From: Anthoceros angustus | Taxonomy: Eukaryota > Streptophyta > Anthocerotopsida > Anthocerotales > Anthocerotaceae | Direction of reading: 5' to 3' | Length of the DNA: 64,000 nucleotides | NCBI GenBank assembly: GCA_010909165.1 | Contig: MU008166.1 | Coordinates: 1,054,001-1,118,000 of the forward strand | Shown: positions 22,402-34,729 of the stretch, one piece after another | Layout: each line of letters opens with the position of its first letter | Position numbering within the stretch: position 1 is the stretch's first letter | Program-made: the position numbers and the translations under genes | Notes under the pieces: generated by a model | Told to the model about the DNA's origin: nothing | Databases searched by the model: none | What the model saw: only the letters and a program-made list of their open reading frames with translations

Positions 22402-22866
22402 CTTGGGAGGCGAGCCACCAGCCATGGCTAGTTCCACGAAGTAGTGTGGCAGCTATAAAGGGACAAGGAGGAGGGAAATACCGAGGCTGGGTGCAGTTAT
22501 GGGGGCGGGCCCAGTCTCCAGTCCCACACTCTCCCAGTGCGGGAAAACCTAAAACCTACATCGCCCCTGGATGTCAGTCCCCGTAAAGGCGTCCCATGAC
22601 TCAATCTCTGCCCTCTGATGGATTTGTGATTGCATTGCAGTGCAGTGCAGTGCACTCTGGAGTGTGGAGTCTGGAACCTGGATCGAGTCCAGGTTTTTGG
22701 TGAAGAGTGCGGTGGGAAAGGGGAGCTGGTACGTTGTATGCATCCATGTATGAATGCATGTGAGAGGATCCATGACCTTGGAATGCGTTCCCGATACAGT
22801 CCAAATTTGGCATCACTCAATGAGCCTGGCTACCACATGCCAGGCCCGCCCCCCCATGCTCATGGA

Positions 22867-22897
<31 letters not shown>

Positions 22898-24180
22898 CCA
22901 CACAATTGCGACCTCCTAAAACAAATCATCTTGAGGTGAGCAGCCTGGACACTCGGAGCCCTGGCCCTGCTTTTGCTTCCTTGCTTCTTGCTTCAAGGCT
23001 TCAAGGACGGAGGAGGAGGATAGAACCCCTTTCTCCCCTCCTCTCTTCCTGCTTTTCTTCCTTCTTTGCTAAGAAGGAACAAAAAGAAAATCATCAACAA
23101 GAACATGCGGGTGGGAGGCGAGGTTTCTGTGTTGGGTTTCGCTCAAGTCAACATTTTATCTGGTGGGTTTTTTTGGGATTTCTAACCTTCCCTTCAAGAC
23201 AACGCTTATGGGCGGTACGTGGTGGAGCATAAATGTGGAAAGCCGTGCGGATCTCAGGACACGGAGAAAGGGAAGGCAGCAGGCAGGAAGGGGCTTGGGA
23301 GGCGAGCCACCAGCCATGGCTAGTTCCACGAAGTAGTGTGGCAGCTATAAAGGGACAAGGAGGAGGGAAATACCGAGGCTGGGTGCAGTTATGGGGGCGG
23401 GCCCAGTCTCCAGTCCCACACTCTCCCAGTGCGGGAAAACCTAAAACCTACATCGCCCCTGGATGTCAGTCCCGTAAAGGCGTCCCATGACTCAATCTCT
23501 GCCCCTCTGATGGATTTGTGATTGCATTGCAGTGCAGTGCAGTGCACTCTGGAGTGTGGAGTCTGGAACCTGGATCGAGTCCAGGTTTTTGGTGAAGAGT
23601 GCGGTGGGAAAGGGGAGCTGGTACGTTGTATGCATCCATGTATGAATGCATGTGAGAGGATCCATGACCTTGGAATGCGTTCCCGATACAGTCCAAATTT
23701 GGCATCACTCAATGAGCCTGGCTACCACATGCCAGGCCTGCTTCATGCTCATGGACATGCCCATGCCCATGCCCATGCCCCCACACAATTGCGACCTCCT
23801 AAAACAAATCATCTTGAGGTGAGCAGCCTGGACACTCGGAGCCCTGGCCCTGCTTTTGCTTCCTTGCTTCTTGCTTCAAGGCTTCAAGGACGGAGGAGGA
23901 GGATAGAACCCCTTTCTCCCCTCCTCTCTTCCTGCTTTTCTTCCTTCTTTGCTAAGAAGGAACAAAAAGAAAATCATCAACAAGAACATGCGGGTGGGAG
24001 GCGAGGTTTCTGTGTTGGGTTTCGCTCAAGTCAACATTTTATCTGGTGGGTTTTTTTGGGATTTCTAACCTTCCCTTCAAGACAACGCTTATGGGCGGTA
24101 CGTGGTGGAGCATAAATGTGGAAAGCCGTGCGGATCTCGGGACACGGAGAAAGGGGAAGGCAGCAGGCAGGGAAGGGAAG
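22402..24180. repeat. Recent 0.89-kb tandem duplication
   Basis: Bases 22402-23293 and 23294-24180 are nearly identical (offset 892). A third partial start, CTTGGGAAGGC, appears at 24181. Copies differ mainly in the number of CCATGC units (about 22860-22905 versus 23750-23780) and in single-base indels. Long plus-strand frames (22630-23232 and 23522-24115) are open in both copies. They begin inside a GTGCA repeat and show no family features, so they are not called as genes. Confidence 0.88.
22454..22460 (+). promoter_or_regulatory. Candidate TATA box in duplicated unit (also 23346-23352)
   Basis: TATAAAG in a GC-rich context, present identically in both 0.89-kb units, 892 bases apart. About 450 bases downstream lies a sequence with a donor-like GAG|GTGAGC. 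This may mark the 5' end of a transcript on the plus strand, but no convincing coding sequence follows. Confidence 0.25.
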
Positions 24181-27100
24181 CTTGGGAAGGCAATATTGTA
24201 TGCAAGGCACTACTTGAAGGGAGTCCCACAGTACATTCCACGGCTATGCAGCTTCACAACCCCTTCCTTTCCTTTCCTTTTCCTTTCGCTTCGCTTCCCT
24301 TCCCTTCCTTTCCATTCCACGCCCCGCCCATCATCATGGCATCTCGTCCCATGGCCGACGTCCAGGACCACTCCAGTAGAAGCTGGTGTACATACCACTA
24401 CCACGCACACCGAGGATGGATCGGGGAAGAGGGGGAGCATGTACACACACACACACATCCATACACACAACCCAACAAGCGCAGATCTGGTGTCATGAAA
24501 CCCGTGCTCCAGCAGCGAGCTTACCCAACACCGACAAAAACAACCCACCAAATTAGCCCTTAAGCATCGAACACCGCACCCACCAAATTCGAGGATGCCT
24601 ACTAATAGCCCATCCCTCTTCCCTCGACAAGAATCCACCATTTTAAGCACGTCGACAAAACCCACAACGATCGGGAACGCAACCCACCAAACATAGGCAA
24701 CCATCGATGCCCTAGGCCCAAACAGCTTCAAACGACTCCATCTAATCTAATCCCTCCATCGACAGAACGGTCTCCCACCCCACCAAATCCGAGCACCCGC
24801 TATGATGTAAGCAACCCAGCAGCAGCATGATCCGTGTCCATAACAAGACCCACAAACGTAACAACGCCAGCACATGCCCAAGTGCCCAAATGGGGCCCGG
24901 CCTGGCCCGGCCCGGCCCGGGTAGCAGAGTGCAGTGCTGAAGATTAGGTCGTTGAGCCCTTGATCTGGGACAGCCTGCCTTGAAGACGGTGCAGTGCATC
25001 GGGTCCTGGCCTGAAGTAGTGGGAGTCTTATTACACGGCCGCGACGGACGGACACACTAGCGTCCAAGTTTGGCAGCAGCATTTGGAGGGCCTCCTAACC
25101 TGCGCCCTGTCCACAGACACAGGCCGTAGGTAAGTACTTACTCCAACATCACATAAGTAGCAGGCAGGCAAACTCTGGCCGGAACAGGACCGGACCTGGG
25201 ACCTCCAGCTTCCCCTCGTCTCTGCTCCACGAGCGGTTATCGGCGATGGAAGGTGGAAGAGCAGCGTGTCTGGAGCAGAATCGAAGCAGGTGTCCGCGCG
25301 ACGGGGAACAAGCCTCGCCCTAACCCCCGCTAAAACCCCCGCTAAACTTGGCGGCCGCACGCCTGTAGGCTTCAGAGGGAACACCGGCCCGGTTAACGGC
25401 ATGCCGGGCAAATGATAAGTAACCCTGGACCGCCCTGAACCCTGGCCGGGGTCCGGTTAGGGTTTCCCCCCGATGATTCGTCTCCTCGATGCGCTTCCTG
25501 CCGGCCTAGCAACAGCAGCGCTGAATGATTGGAGGCCTTGATGGAAACAAGCGATGGCCCGGTCTTCCTGCCCCTCCATGGCGTCCATGTGGATCGCGCC
25601 TAGAACCAAGCGCCCAGGATCGGGCCTCAACTCGCAGTTAAATTTTTTAACTCCTGATTCGAGTTTGTGGCAGCGGCATTCATTATCGTTGGGCGGTGCT
25701 GTACGCCGGGTGCATTATGGAGCAGGAATTTTGAGGGCGCGAGGTTGGGTGGTGCATTCAAGGCCGCCCATCAACACCTTTGACTCAATGCTGCCGTTCA
25801 AGACTAGACAATGCATTCTTTTCTCCTTCCTTCGCCCACGCAATGCGCCAATGGAGTAGAGCCCGCCCGGGAGCCCAGGCCAGGCCGTATCCCTTCCACC
25901 TCCACCTTTCTGCATCCTTCCGGTGGATATCCTCCTGGGAATCAAAGAGATTTGCAATGGATTGCACCTTTCCCACTCTCTTACACACACTACACTTACA
26001 CGCTGTACATTGTTAAGCGTTTTATATACCTACATAAAATAATAACCCAGATGCTCTCGGTGCTGCACCCAGTACTGGGCGAGTCTGTCCTCCGCCCCGT
26101 CCCGTCCCGTCTCGCCCCGTTCCGTCCCGTCCCGTCCCGTCCCGTCCGGGCCTGCTAACCTGCGGGCACGCTTAACTGCGCTGTCTGGGCGGGAGGCAAC
26201 CAAACCGAACCCCACCTCTGCCTGCCGTCGACGCGTGTGCTGCAATCCACTTGATCACAGTGACAGTTGCAGGAGTTCCGTGTGTGGCTCTGCGGATTAG
26301 GACGGCGACGTGACCGGAAACGGCCTGCATCGGTCACATCGTGCGATTCGAATCCGCCTCTCCTTTCGCTCTCGCCGCTGTCGTGCGGCTAAGTGTGGGT
26401 GGAAGTGGAAATGGAAATGCTCCAACCCAGAGCCCCAAGCCCAAAGCCCAATGCCCAATGCCCAAAGCCCAAAGAATACGTGGTCGTTACAAAACGTCCT
26501 CGATACCATACCGTGTAGGAGAGATATACGTATGGCTGTATGTTACATTCGTACAGTATGTCGGCAGGTGTAGAAGGAGGGGGAGGGGAGAGGAAGGTGC
26601 GGCGAAGATTCCCGAGGAGCAGGGTGGTGGGGGGCAGGATTAGGCCGCCTCAGGTAATGATTAGCTGGTCAAAGCATGGGCGAGGGAAGTCAAGACGGTT
26701 ACGAGCTTTGATTTGGAGCTAAATCCAACGATCTTGTACGCATGATATGTGCATCATCACATGCAGACGCACGGGGCTTTCACACCACCGCGTACCCACC
26801 TCAAAAATGTCCTCAACGCGGCGCGCCGACGGCGGAATCTGTGGCGAAACCACTGTACAGTACACGCGCTGTCCCGCCACCCGCGCCCTCCGCTTTTATT
26901 AAACCCCGATTACCCCTGGCCCGGACCCGATTAAACCGAGGCGGTGTCGGGCAGCGGGCAGCGGCCCGCCTGCCCGTGCGGGGCCCGCCACTTCGCCGTA
27001 CTCCCGTTGACTTTTTGCCTCCAGGGCCGGGGGCCCGTTTGCCCGTTTGCCCGTTTGCTCATATAGAAATGAGCCCGAGACGAATTTCGGGAATGGGCGC

Positions 27101-27640
27101 AAGGAAAATTTTGGTGGGCTCCTTTCCTTTTGAACAAAGCTTTACGCGCATTCCCCGTAGCCTGTACTTGTACTCCAGACATACATTCATATGCCTCTTC
27201 TTGTTGTTGCAAACGAAAAGGAAGAGAAGAGAAGAAAAGAAAAGGCTACTAGGTTAGCCCACAAGGAGCACCCATAATTTTCAAGTGCTCACTTGCTTGT
27301 TTGTATGTGCTAGCGATAGGTTTATGGTTGAACAAGGGTATTTCGTATACCGAGTGTCGGAAATCGGGAAGCAACGCGGTATTGTGGTTAGGAGTGAAAA
27401 TACTTTGTGCAGCAATGCTTGTGCAGCATTTGTTTATGCTGGCAAGGCAAGGCAACGGGACGGTGGGGCGTGAGGATCATGATTGGGGCGTGAGAGAGCC
27501 TGAGGCCCCGGGGCATCTTGAGGGGAATCAGCAGAGAGCGGCGTGGGGAAACGTGACGGGTAACGGGGCGTGCTTATTATTATTAGCTTACGCAACATAG
27601 TGGGCGTTAAGATACTTTTAGGGCAGGGAGTAATCGTAAT
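24181..27640. other. Intergenic DNA, no supported gene
   Basis: Holds a pyrimidine-rich CTTTCC tract (24260-24312), a CA repeat (24440-24455), a CCCGT minisatellite (26096-26149) and a CCCAAAG/CCCAATG repeat (26428-26472). Overlapping frames on both strands are explained by composition. No domain was recognised. Confidence 0.35.
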
Positions 27641-27644
27641 CGGG

Positions 27645-28620
27645 GTTACGCGTGTCGCGGGGCTTCTCTCCCCTCTCTCATGGCTGGCCTGACGTTTTCC
27701 CCCTCTCTCTACCGTCTCTCTCTAGACGCAGCAGAGGCCAGGGCCTGCCTCCTCCCTTTTTCCCCCCTTCCGCCTCACTCAAGTCCTCTTTCGCTCCCCT
27801 CGGGCACGCACTCTCGCCTCGCTCGCCTCTTCGTTTCTCGCTGTCTCGCTCCCTCGCTCCCTCGCTCGCCGCTGCTTCTGCTTCTGCTGCTGCCGACGAC
27901 GGGCCGGCTCTTTGCCTTTGCCTCGGTCTTCGCCTTTTTCCTGCCTTCCGCCATCGCCACGCCGCTGCCTTGCTTCCCCTTTTGTTGCCTCGCTGTCCTG
28001 GCTTCATCTTCCTGGCACCCGCCATCCCAGTGTGGCCCCTAATTCTCTCGCTCACGCCTCCCTCTCGCTCCTATTTATCCCATGCTCCCGCTCCCCCTTC
28101 CTCTTTCAGTGTCGCCCTCCGCTCCTCGCCCTCCCCTCCTGCGCCTCCCGCTTTGAGTGTCCCCCTTGCTGCACTCTGTGTGGCTTGTTTGTGTGTTTGT
28201 GTTTGTTTGCGTTGTTAGAGGCCCTCGCCTCTGCTTGTGCCTTCCTGCAATTCCGTGCCCCGTTGCGTTCCCCTCCCGCCCGCCGTCTTCCGCTCTAGAG
28301 CCCCCCTGAATTCGGGGCGGAAGGGAATTTGGGTCCCGGTGCTGGTGCTGTTGCTGCTCCCGCATCGTGAGAGCTTGCCGCCTCCTTCTGCTCACTCTCT
28401 ACCTGTCATTACCGGAATTGCCTTGTCCTTCCGCTTTGCTGAGGGGAAGAAGCCGCCTTTTCTGCCTGTTTCCGGAGGAGGTTTCAGCTCTGTCAAGTTG
28501 CTGCACTCTCTGCTTCGCCGGGCTGGGCCGGGCTACCTTTCCTTGGTTCCACCGCGGTCCTCTCCTGCACGCTCTGTGAGAGTCGAATTGGAGGGAGGGG
28601 CTTTGCTCTTGAGCTTCCCG
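27645..28620 (+). other. Pyrimidine-rich stretch, possible distal promoter or leader of the NAC gene
   Basis: Nearly 1 kb of CT-rich sequence (CTCTCTC, TCGCTC and CCCTC runs) about 1-2 kb upstream of the NAC start codon. Plant 5' leaders and core promoters often carry such CT tracts. Whether it is transcribed cannot be told from sequence. Open frames within it are Ser/Leu/Pro-rich artefacts. Confidence 0.3.
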
Positions 28621-29692
28621 TGATTATGGATGGCAACATAAGCTTCGGTTTCACGCCCTCCAAGAGACAGCCATGACCGGAAGCAAGCTCTGAGCGCGTT
28701 CATTTCATCTCGCCCTGGTAGTGGTAGTTAGGAGTGTGGAGCGGTAGCTCGCATTCTTGGGATTGAGTCCAGGCTGCCCTTTGCGCCCTCGTCTTATCCG
28801 GCGGCATCCGACTCTTGACGGAGCCGGAGGAGGATATACGCGGATTCTCAGCTTCAGGGGGTGAGCTTGAGAGCGCCGGGGTTGCGAGGGGACGTTGCTG
28901 GAATTTGGTGTGTGTGAAGGCCAGGGGTTTGGCATTGTCTTGGGCTCGGAGCTTCGCTCTCAAGGAAAGGGGGGTGGAGAACCAGTTACCTCATCTGTTC
29001 GCTCTATTGTGATGGTCAATCTGCGATTGCCCAAGCCTTCGCTGTCATCGCCGCCTCGCAGAGGTCGTGGGGGAATCGGCAGCGATTGCTCAATGAACTT
29101 CTTGCTGCTCATTGACAATAACCACAAGCTGGGCTTCTCTCTCACCAGGATTTCTTACTGGGAAAACCGCTCATTCCCGAAGAAATTATGCCTCAGTAGA
29201 TTCACTGGATAGCTACCCTTACAATGTACATAACTTCCCTTGCATAGCGTAGCTTCTCCTCTTTGCCGTAGCTAGGTCTTTGCTTTCCCTTGCTCTCCCA
29301 CCACTCTCCCCTCTCTTGTCTGTATAATATGGCTGTTTTGGTTTTGCGTGTTGTTGTGTACATACTGCACTAGTAGTAGGAGCGTCTGTCTGTCTGTCTG
29401 TCCGTGTTTGTGTCATTCATGCTTCTTCGAGGGTCGGGAGTACAGTGTATGTGGAGTCCGAGTGACCTGAGCGCTCCTCCATCTACCCTTCCTCCTCTGA
29501 TATCCTAGTCGAAGCCATTTGATCTGTCTTGCCAAGTGACACAGGATCAAGAATAAGGGACAAGCCAGGCATGTGATTGAACCTTGTCGAGCCCTTCGAT
29601 CAACCTTTTTCTCTCCAATTCTTGATAGCTGGTCTGGTAGCAGCCCCTAGTGCTAAATTCTTCTTGGCAGCTTCACCTGAGGCTCTTGTTCC

Positions 29693-31438
29693 ATGGCTGC
29701 TACTGTTGCTGTTGCTGTTGGGAGTGTGGTGGTTAAGGACAGCCAGATGGACCTCCCCCCTGGATTCCGGTTCCATCCCACCGACGAAGAGCTGGTGACA
29801 TACTATCTGGTGAACAAGGTGGCCACCAGCGCATTCAAGCCGCATGCCATCGCTGAGGTGGACCTCAACCGATGCGAACCCTGGGACCTACCTGGTAAGT
29901 TGCCAATCCGACACCATACCATCCTCGTGAGCTTGATTCTCGGGAGTTTGAATGCGAGAAAAGATTGTGTCGGATGTTGACGTTGGTGAGCATTTGTGGT
30001 GTGTCTACGCTGCAGGCAAGGCGCAAATGGGGGAGAAGGAGTGGTATTTTTTCAGCCTTCGGGACCGAAAGTACCCAACAGGGATGCGCACCAACCGGGC
30101 CACGGACAAAGGCTACTGGAAAGCTACTGGCAAGGACCGCGACGTGATGAAGGCCGGAAGCTTGGTGGGCATGAAGAAAACGTTAGTGTTCTACAGGGGC
30201 CGCGCCCCCCGCGGCGAGAAGACCAATTGGATAATGCACGAATACCGTCTGGAACGCGATGGCCTTGGCCTTGTTGCAGCCATGCGCCCCCACAAGGTCT
30301 CTTCCAAGGTCCGCATCCTTCGTACTTGTTCATGCTCGCAGCATGTCATGTGTTGTCATGTTGGGCTTCTCAAGCTCATGTGTTGTGATGTGTGTTTGTT
30401 TGTGATGGCAGGATGAGTGGGTGGTGTGTCGGATCTTCCAGAAGCATTCCGGGGGGAAGAAGAGCACAAACGATGCCATGCTGGACCACTACGGGGAGCC
30501 AACCTCTCCCCTCAATGACCAGCCCGACCTGGATGACGATGGCATGACCAACAACAGCATGAGCCCTTATCCCAACCGAGTCACCAGCTTCGGGCAGCTG
30601 GTGCCCTCTCCCAAGACCCAGAAGGATGTCACTTTGCATGAGATCAACTCCTTCAATGTAAGTTCAGGACTCCCGTCACTTTCCTTTCTATACATGCTTC
30701 TTTCTGTCATGGCAACACGATGTGGGCTGTGGCTCATGTATGTGTATCCATGTGGGTGGTGAGCAGAGCACGATGGGGATGAACGTGAGGGGATACAACC
30801 CGGGGTACCCATCATCCAACTTTCCGGCCACCAACAACACGGCGACCCTGTCGCCCACGACGGGCCCGCTGTCATCGGACATGAGTTCCACCATGGCGTC
30901 AAACTATGACATGTCTGCCGGCCTGGTGAACGTGTCTGTGCCTCAGGGCTTCAGCGGCCAGTTCGGGTACCTGAACCAGCTGCTGGTGCAGGGGCAGGGA
31001 CAGGGACAGGGCACCCATCTCGGCGTGCTGAGGCCTTGCAAGCAGGAGCCGGCGTACATCCCCCTGAACACGCTGGGCGAGGATGAGGCCCTCAGCGGGC
31101 GGACCTCCAGCCCGGGCATCCTGCTGGACCACAGCATCAGTCCCACCAGCCAGGGCTGGATTCCCACCGCCAACGACGGCCTGCAGCACCACCACCACCA
31201 CCACCAGCACCTCTACGGGGCAGAGCTTCCTCCCGCTCGCCTGGGCCTTCACAACAACCGGCAGCACATCACGCCTGAGCACCTGGCGGTGGTCTTCCCG
31301 GAGTCCAGCTGTGTGACGGAGGTGGTGAACGACCATCACTTCAGGCACATTACGGGGTCCCGTTATCTGGCAGATGCATCCGGCGCAGTCGGGGTGGGCG
31401 ACATGCCCGACTGGAACTTCGTGGCGGCAGCTTCCTAA
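29693..31438 (+). CDS. NAC domain transcription factor, four exons, complete
   Basis: Exons are 29693-29894, 30016-30308, 30412-30657 and 30767-31438. All introns are short (103-121 bp) GT-AG introns whose phases join perfectly, giving 470 residues. Subdomain A is [15 protein letters not shown] (from residue 21), then [33 protein letters not shown] and [12 protein letters not shown] (subdomain C, DNA contact and nuclear import), [20 protein letters not shown] (D) and [11 protein letters not shown] (E, from residue 166). The tail has Asn/Thr-rich, GQGQGQG and poly-His stretches and ends DWNFVAAAS. The spelling is closest to the NAM/CUC/ORE1-type NACs. Exon 2 could alternatively end at 30296, but SSKDEWVV fits the family better. 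The first two splice positions are those usual for NAC genes. It shares the KKST junction with the truncated NAC at the window start. Confidence 0.95.
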
Positions 31439-33060
31439 GATGTGGATGTGGCGGCAGCCTCCTGCTGCATCCATGGAGATGGTTGCCTGTGATACTGTTT
31501 ATCTAACTACTACTACTACTAGCTATGTAAAGTTGGTTGCTTGACGGGAGAAGGTGGGCGTCCTGCATTCACCTGTGGATGCAGGGGAGGGCTGTGTGAC
31601 GTGCGTGCAGATTTTTTTTTTTTTCTCATGATGGAGGAGCTGGGCACTGGTGCTATGAAGAGATGGGTTCCCTGGTCATTCGATCGAGTTCGGGTCTTGA
31701 ACTGTGAGATCGAGCTAACCATTGGTGATATTGATGGTCTAGACTTTCGGGCTCTTATGGCTGCCTTATTTTGCGCGATTGTGTCACATTGGGAAGCTCC
31801 ATTTTGGGCTACAGGAGCTCCGTCTTGGAGCATATGTATGGTACTGTGAACAGCTGCCGGGTATATCACGACAGGTGGATGGGGCCAGCTATGCGGCATC
31901 GGGCTGGCAGGGCTGAAGCGAAGCTGACGAACAACAACACGAACACCGAGTATTATATCAAGTTACATACAGACAGGGATGGGTCCTTTGGGTTGGATTG
32001 CGATCTCTCTCTCTTCTCTCTGCAAGGTGGTATGCTTGTAGGTAGAGAGGCCGTAGAATGAAAGATGAATGAATGCTTAGACACTATGTGCGTCCCGTTG
32101 TACAAAGACCTCTTCTGCACATCATGTGAGAGTCTCGCTGCTCTCACGGACCTTGAAGAGCCCGGACTCGAACTTGATCATCAGTAGCCGAAGTTAGAGG
32201 ATTAGCAAGGCCCAGCGATGGGCCAGACTTCAGTACCCTGGTTCACCTTCACTGCTCCCTCCCCCGGGATTGCTGACTGGTGACTGATGACTCGTGATAT
32301 CTGCAGGACATGTACATTTTTGCTTGCTCGCAGGACTTTGTACATTTCTTCCTGGACACGGCCAGCTTGTTAGTGTGAGACTGGTCCAAAACGATTTATG
32401 TCCATAATCATTGTTGAATTTCCACAAACTTGTTATTTCACTTGATACATACATCCTATCTCTGGCACACGGTCCAACTCTTGTGGGGCGCCTGTCTTTG
32501 TCACAAGTTAGAAGTGAACCTGTCATTATCCAGCTCTATGACGTGAAACTGTCATTCAATCTAGGCCAAATTCACAAAATCCTCTAGGGAGCAATATGTC
32601 ATACTATCAACGACTTACAAATACATTGAAGAGACTCCTCAATTTTCAAAGAGAAGCTTTGTTGAATCTAATACATTTAGAAGCAAGACTCTTTAAAGCA
32701 TGACACATGTCCTTTAAAAATCAGAATAAAAAAGAACAATATTGCTGATTCCTTTGTATCAAAAGAACATGGATATTCAAACAAGAGATCACAAAATCAT
32801 AAGTGTGTGTTGCAAGGGACGGACAAAGCCATACAAAATCATACTCATTGCAAAGGACGGAGAAGCCTATTTCATAGTGGTGTAAACACCAAGGAGGAAG
32901 CTCTACTAAGGATGCAGCCATTTCCGCCGGACTACATCCTCGACCGACCCAAATAAGAAATAAGAAGATTCTTACCTGCTGAAAAAATACAGCCATGGGA
33001 AAGAGCCTCAACAAGCATTTACACCTTCATGCGAACAACTTGTGTCCTTCCAAAATTAAA
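31439..33060. other. 3' UTR of the NAC gene and intergenic DNA
   Basis: The first 100-600 bases are likely the NAC 3' UTR; T-rich and TACTAC runs are visible. Beyond about 32200 the DNA is AT-rich with no supported gene. Confidence 0.35.
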
Positions 33061-33066
33061 ATAAAA

Positions 33067-33493
33067 GATCGCGGGGGCTAGTCCCCTTTGGCTTTGTGCT
33101 CCCTTAAGGGTTGTTCCCCTCCATTTTGGTGTAGCTGGGATTTCCCATCTCTTTTTACTACATGAAGTCTCCGTTGTTCCAAATAAAAGATAAGCTTGAG
33201 AACTCATGGCACACGTGAAAAGCTTAGCCATTTGATGTGCTGAACTTCAAAACATTGGAAGAATTGAGATGCATAACAGCATAGCATTCGGAATGTAGCA
33301 TAGAGAAATGCACAAAATACTTGCTTCAAGACACGGCTAACAAATCAATATTGTTGGTGGAGCAACCCTAATTCTTGGCGTAAAGGAGTCTTTATAATGT
33401 AGAATAAAGAGATGGAAAATCCCATCTACCTTGAAACGACGAGGAACAACCCTCAAGAGGGCATCAAGCCAAGGGGAACTAGCCCCCACGATC
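33067..33493. mobile_element. Fold-back / MITE-like element with inverted arms of about 97 bp
   Basis: The left arm 33067-33163 and right arm 33397-33493 are imperfect inverted repeats. The outer ends read GATCGCGGGGGCTAGTCCCC on the left and, in complement, GATCGTGGGGGCTAGTTCCCC-like on the right. The homology runs inward through GGGTTGTTCC and CATCTCTTT to TACAT. The loop is about 230 bp and holds no open frame. Size, long inverted ends and lack of coding fit a non-autonomous DNA element. No certain target duplication was seen. Confidence 0.6.
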
Positions 33494-33539
33494 GCCCATT
33501 TTGAAATAACATACTACTCCGAGAATGTCGTGGTCTAGG

Positions 33540-34150
33540 ATATGAAAGGGCCTACCTACCACTGGTGCCGAAGATGTGGCATCCCCTTCGCTTGCTGCCG
33601 TCCTGTACACTGCGTTGGCGCCCTTTGTAGGGCGATGGACAGCCGTTGCCTGAAGAATGCACCACACAAGAAAGGGGGAGACCAACCCCATTCTTATGGC
33701 TATGGTAAGCCTTGGCACAGGCCTTGATAAACCAGGAGAAATCTTTATCCATGGCCCCGTGGGTCAAGACTTGATAGCAAGGGGGATGAATTTTTCTTTC
33801 CTACATGGGTGAGTACTTGAAAACCTTAGCTGTCGCGTATCCCTCTGGCGCCCAACCCGGAGGGTTGATGATAACATGCTCACAAACAGTGTCCCGAGTA
33901 GGATATTTTACAACCACATCCGCAATAGAAACCTAGTCTTCATGGGCCAAAAACAGATCAGACATGAGAGAAACACCATTGGGCAGACCATATGGGCACT
34001 CCCTATAGGGCAAGAACCTGCTCTCTTTCATCATCGAGAACATGACATCGCGGACCACGTGATGCGTAGCGATGGGCTGCCCGCCAGCGGGGCATCGAGC
34101 TAGGTAGGTCCTAGAGTCGACGAGGGGGACTCCACAACTACAAGACAAGA
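33540..34150 (-). pseudogene. Decayed retroelement-derived C-terminal region (RT-associated)
   Basis: On the minus strand, frames in succession read CSCGVPLVDSRTYLARCPAG with GGQPIATHHVVRDVMFSM, then ADVVVKYPTRDTVCEHVI, then a stretch ending DFSWFIKACAKAYHSH. This order (zinc-binding CxxC...H...C, then H-xx-VRD, then a DVVV..PT segment and a conserved block near the end) resembles the region after reverse transcriptase in some non-LTR retroelements. It is split by frameshifts. The family name is from memory of the pattern, not from alignment. Confidence 0.35.
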
Positions 34151-34729
34151 GTGTTGAGATAGCATCCCTAGCCCACTAGCTCACTAGTTTATTTAAGGTT
34201 ACTTAAGTGTGGTTTCAGATAATAGTGTTTAAAACAGGATTTTGATGTATTCATAATTATCATTAATCAAGTGTGTAACAAGAGCAGTTCATGCCTGACT
34301 TCCCAAGTCTTATGCACATGGTATCACAACTTCCTAATGGGCATTGATCCACATTCCACAACGCGCGAATGAATGCAATGCTATAGAAGTGTGGATGCCT
34401 ATCATGCTGATGATGCGCTGCACCGGGTTGTCCGAATTCTCACGTCATTTTTAAAACATGACAAGAAGGAGAGGGAACGGTCCCCGACGTTGGCTTCCTC
34501 CTGCCGAGCGAATTCATGGACAATCCCCTCCTAATTCAAGGTTCAGGCGCCCCGCAGTCACGATCATCCTCCGTATCTCCTTGCCGACAATTGGGCACGG
34601 AGAGACAGCTTTCTTGGCAGAGGCATCTAGGCTCCTATCCGTCAGCAAAATCCTGAGCGTATAGCTCATGCAAATGCGCCACATTTAGGAGCTATACACC
34701 GCATCAACACAAGGTTGGATGCGATCACA
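34151..34729. other. Intergenic DNA
   Basis: No gene supported; average to AT-rich composition. Confidence 0.3.

Noticed and set aside
22630-24115. Two ~200-codon frames in the 0.89-kb duplicates
   Set aside because: They start within a GTGCA repeat, pass through a CCATGC microsatellite and contain a donor-like GTGAGC; identity between copies is due to recent duplication, not selection.
24210-24731. 173-codon minus-strand frame with a Cys/Val-rich segment
   Set aside because: No homologous pattern recognised; crosses pyrimidine-rich and CA-repeat DNA.
26742-27257. 171-codon plus-strand frame
   Set aside because: Arg/Pro-rich GC artefact with overlapping minus-strand frames; no motif.
27652-28623. 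Ser/Leu/Pro-rich frames in the CT-rich region
   Set aside because: Open because of pyrimidine runs; better explained as promoter or leader sequence.
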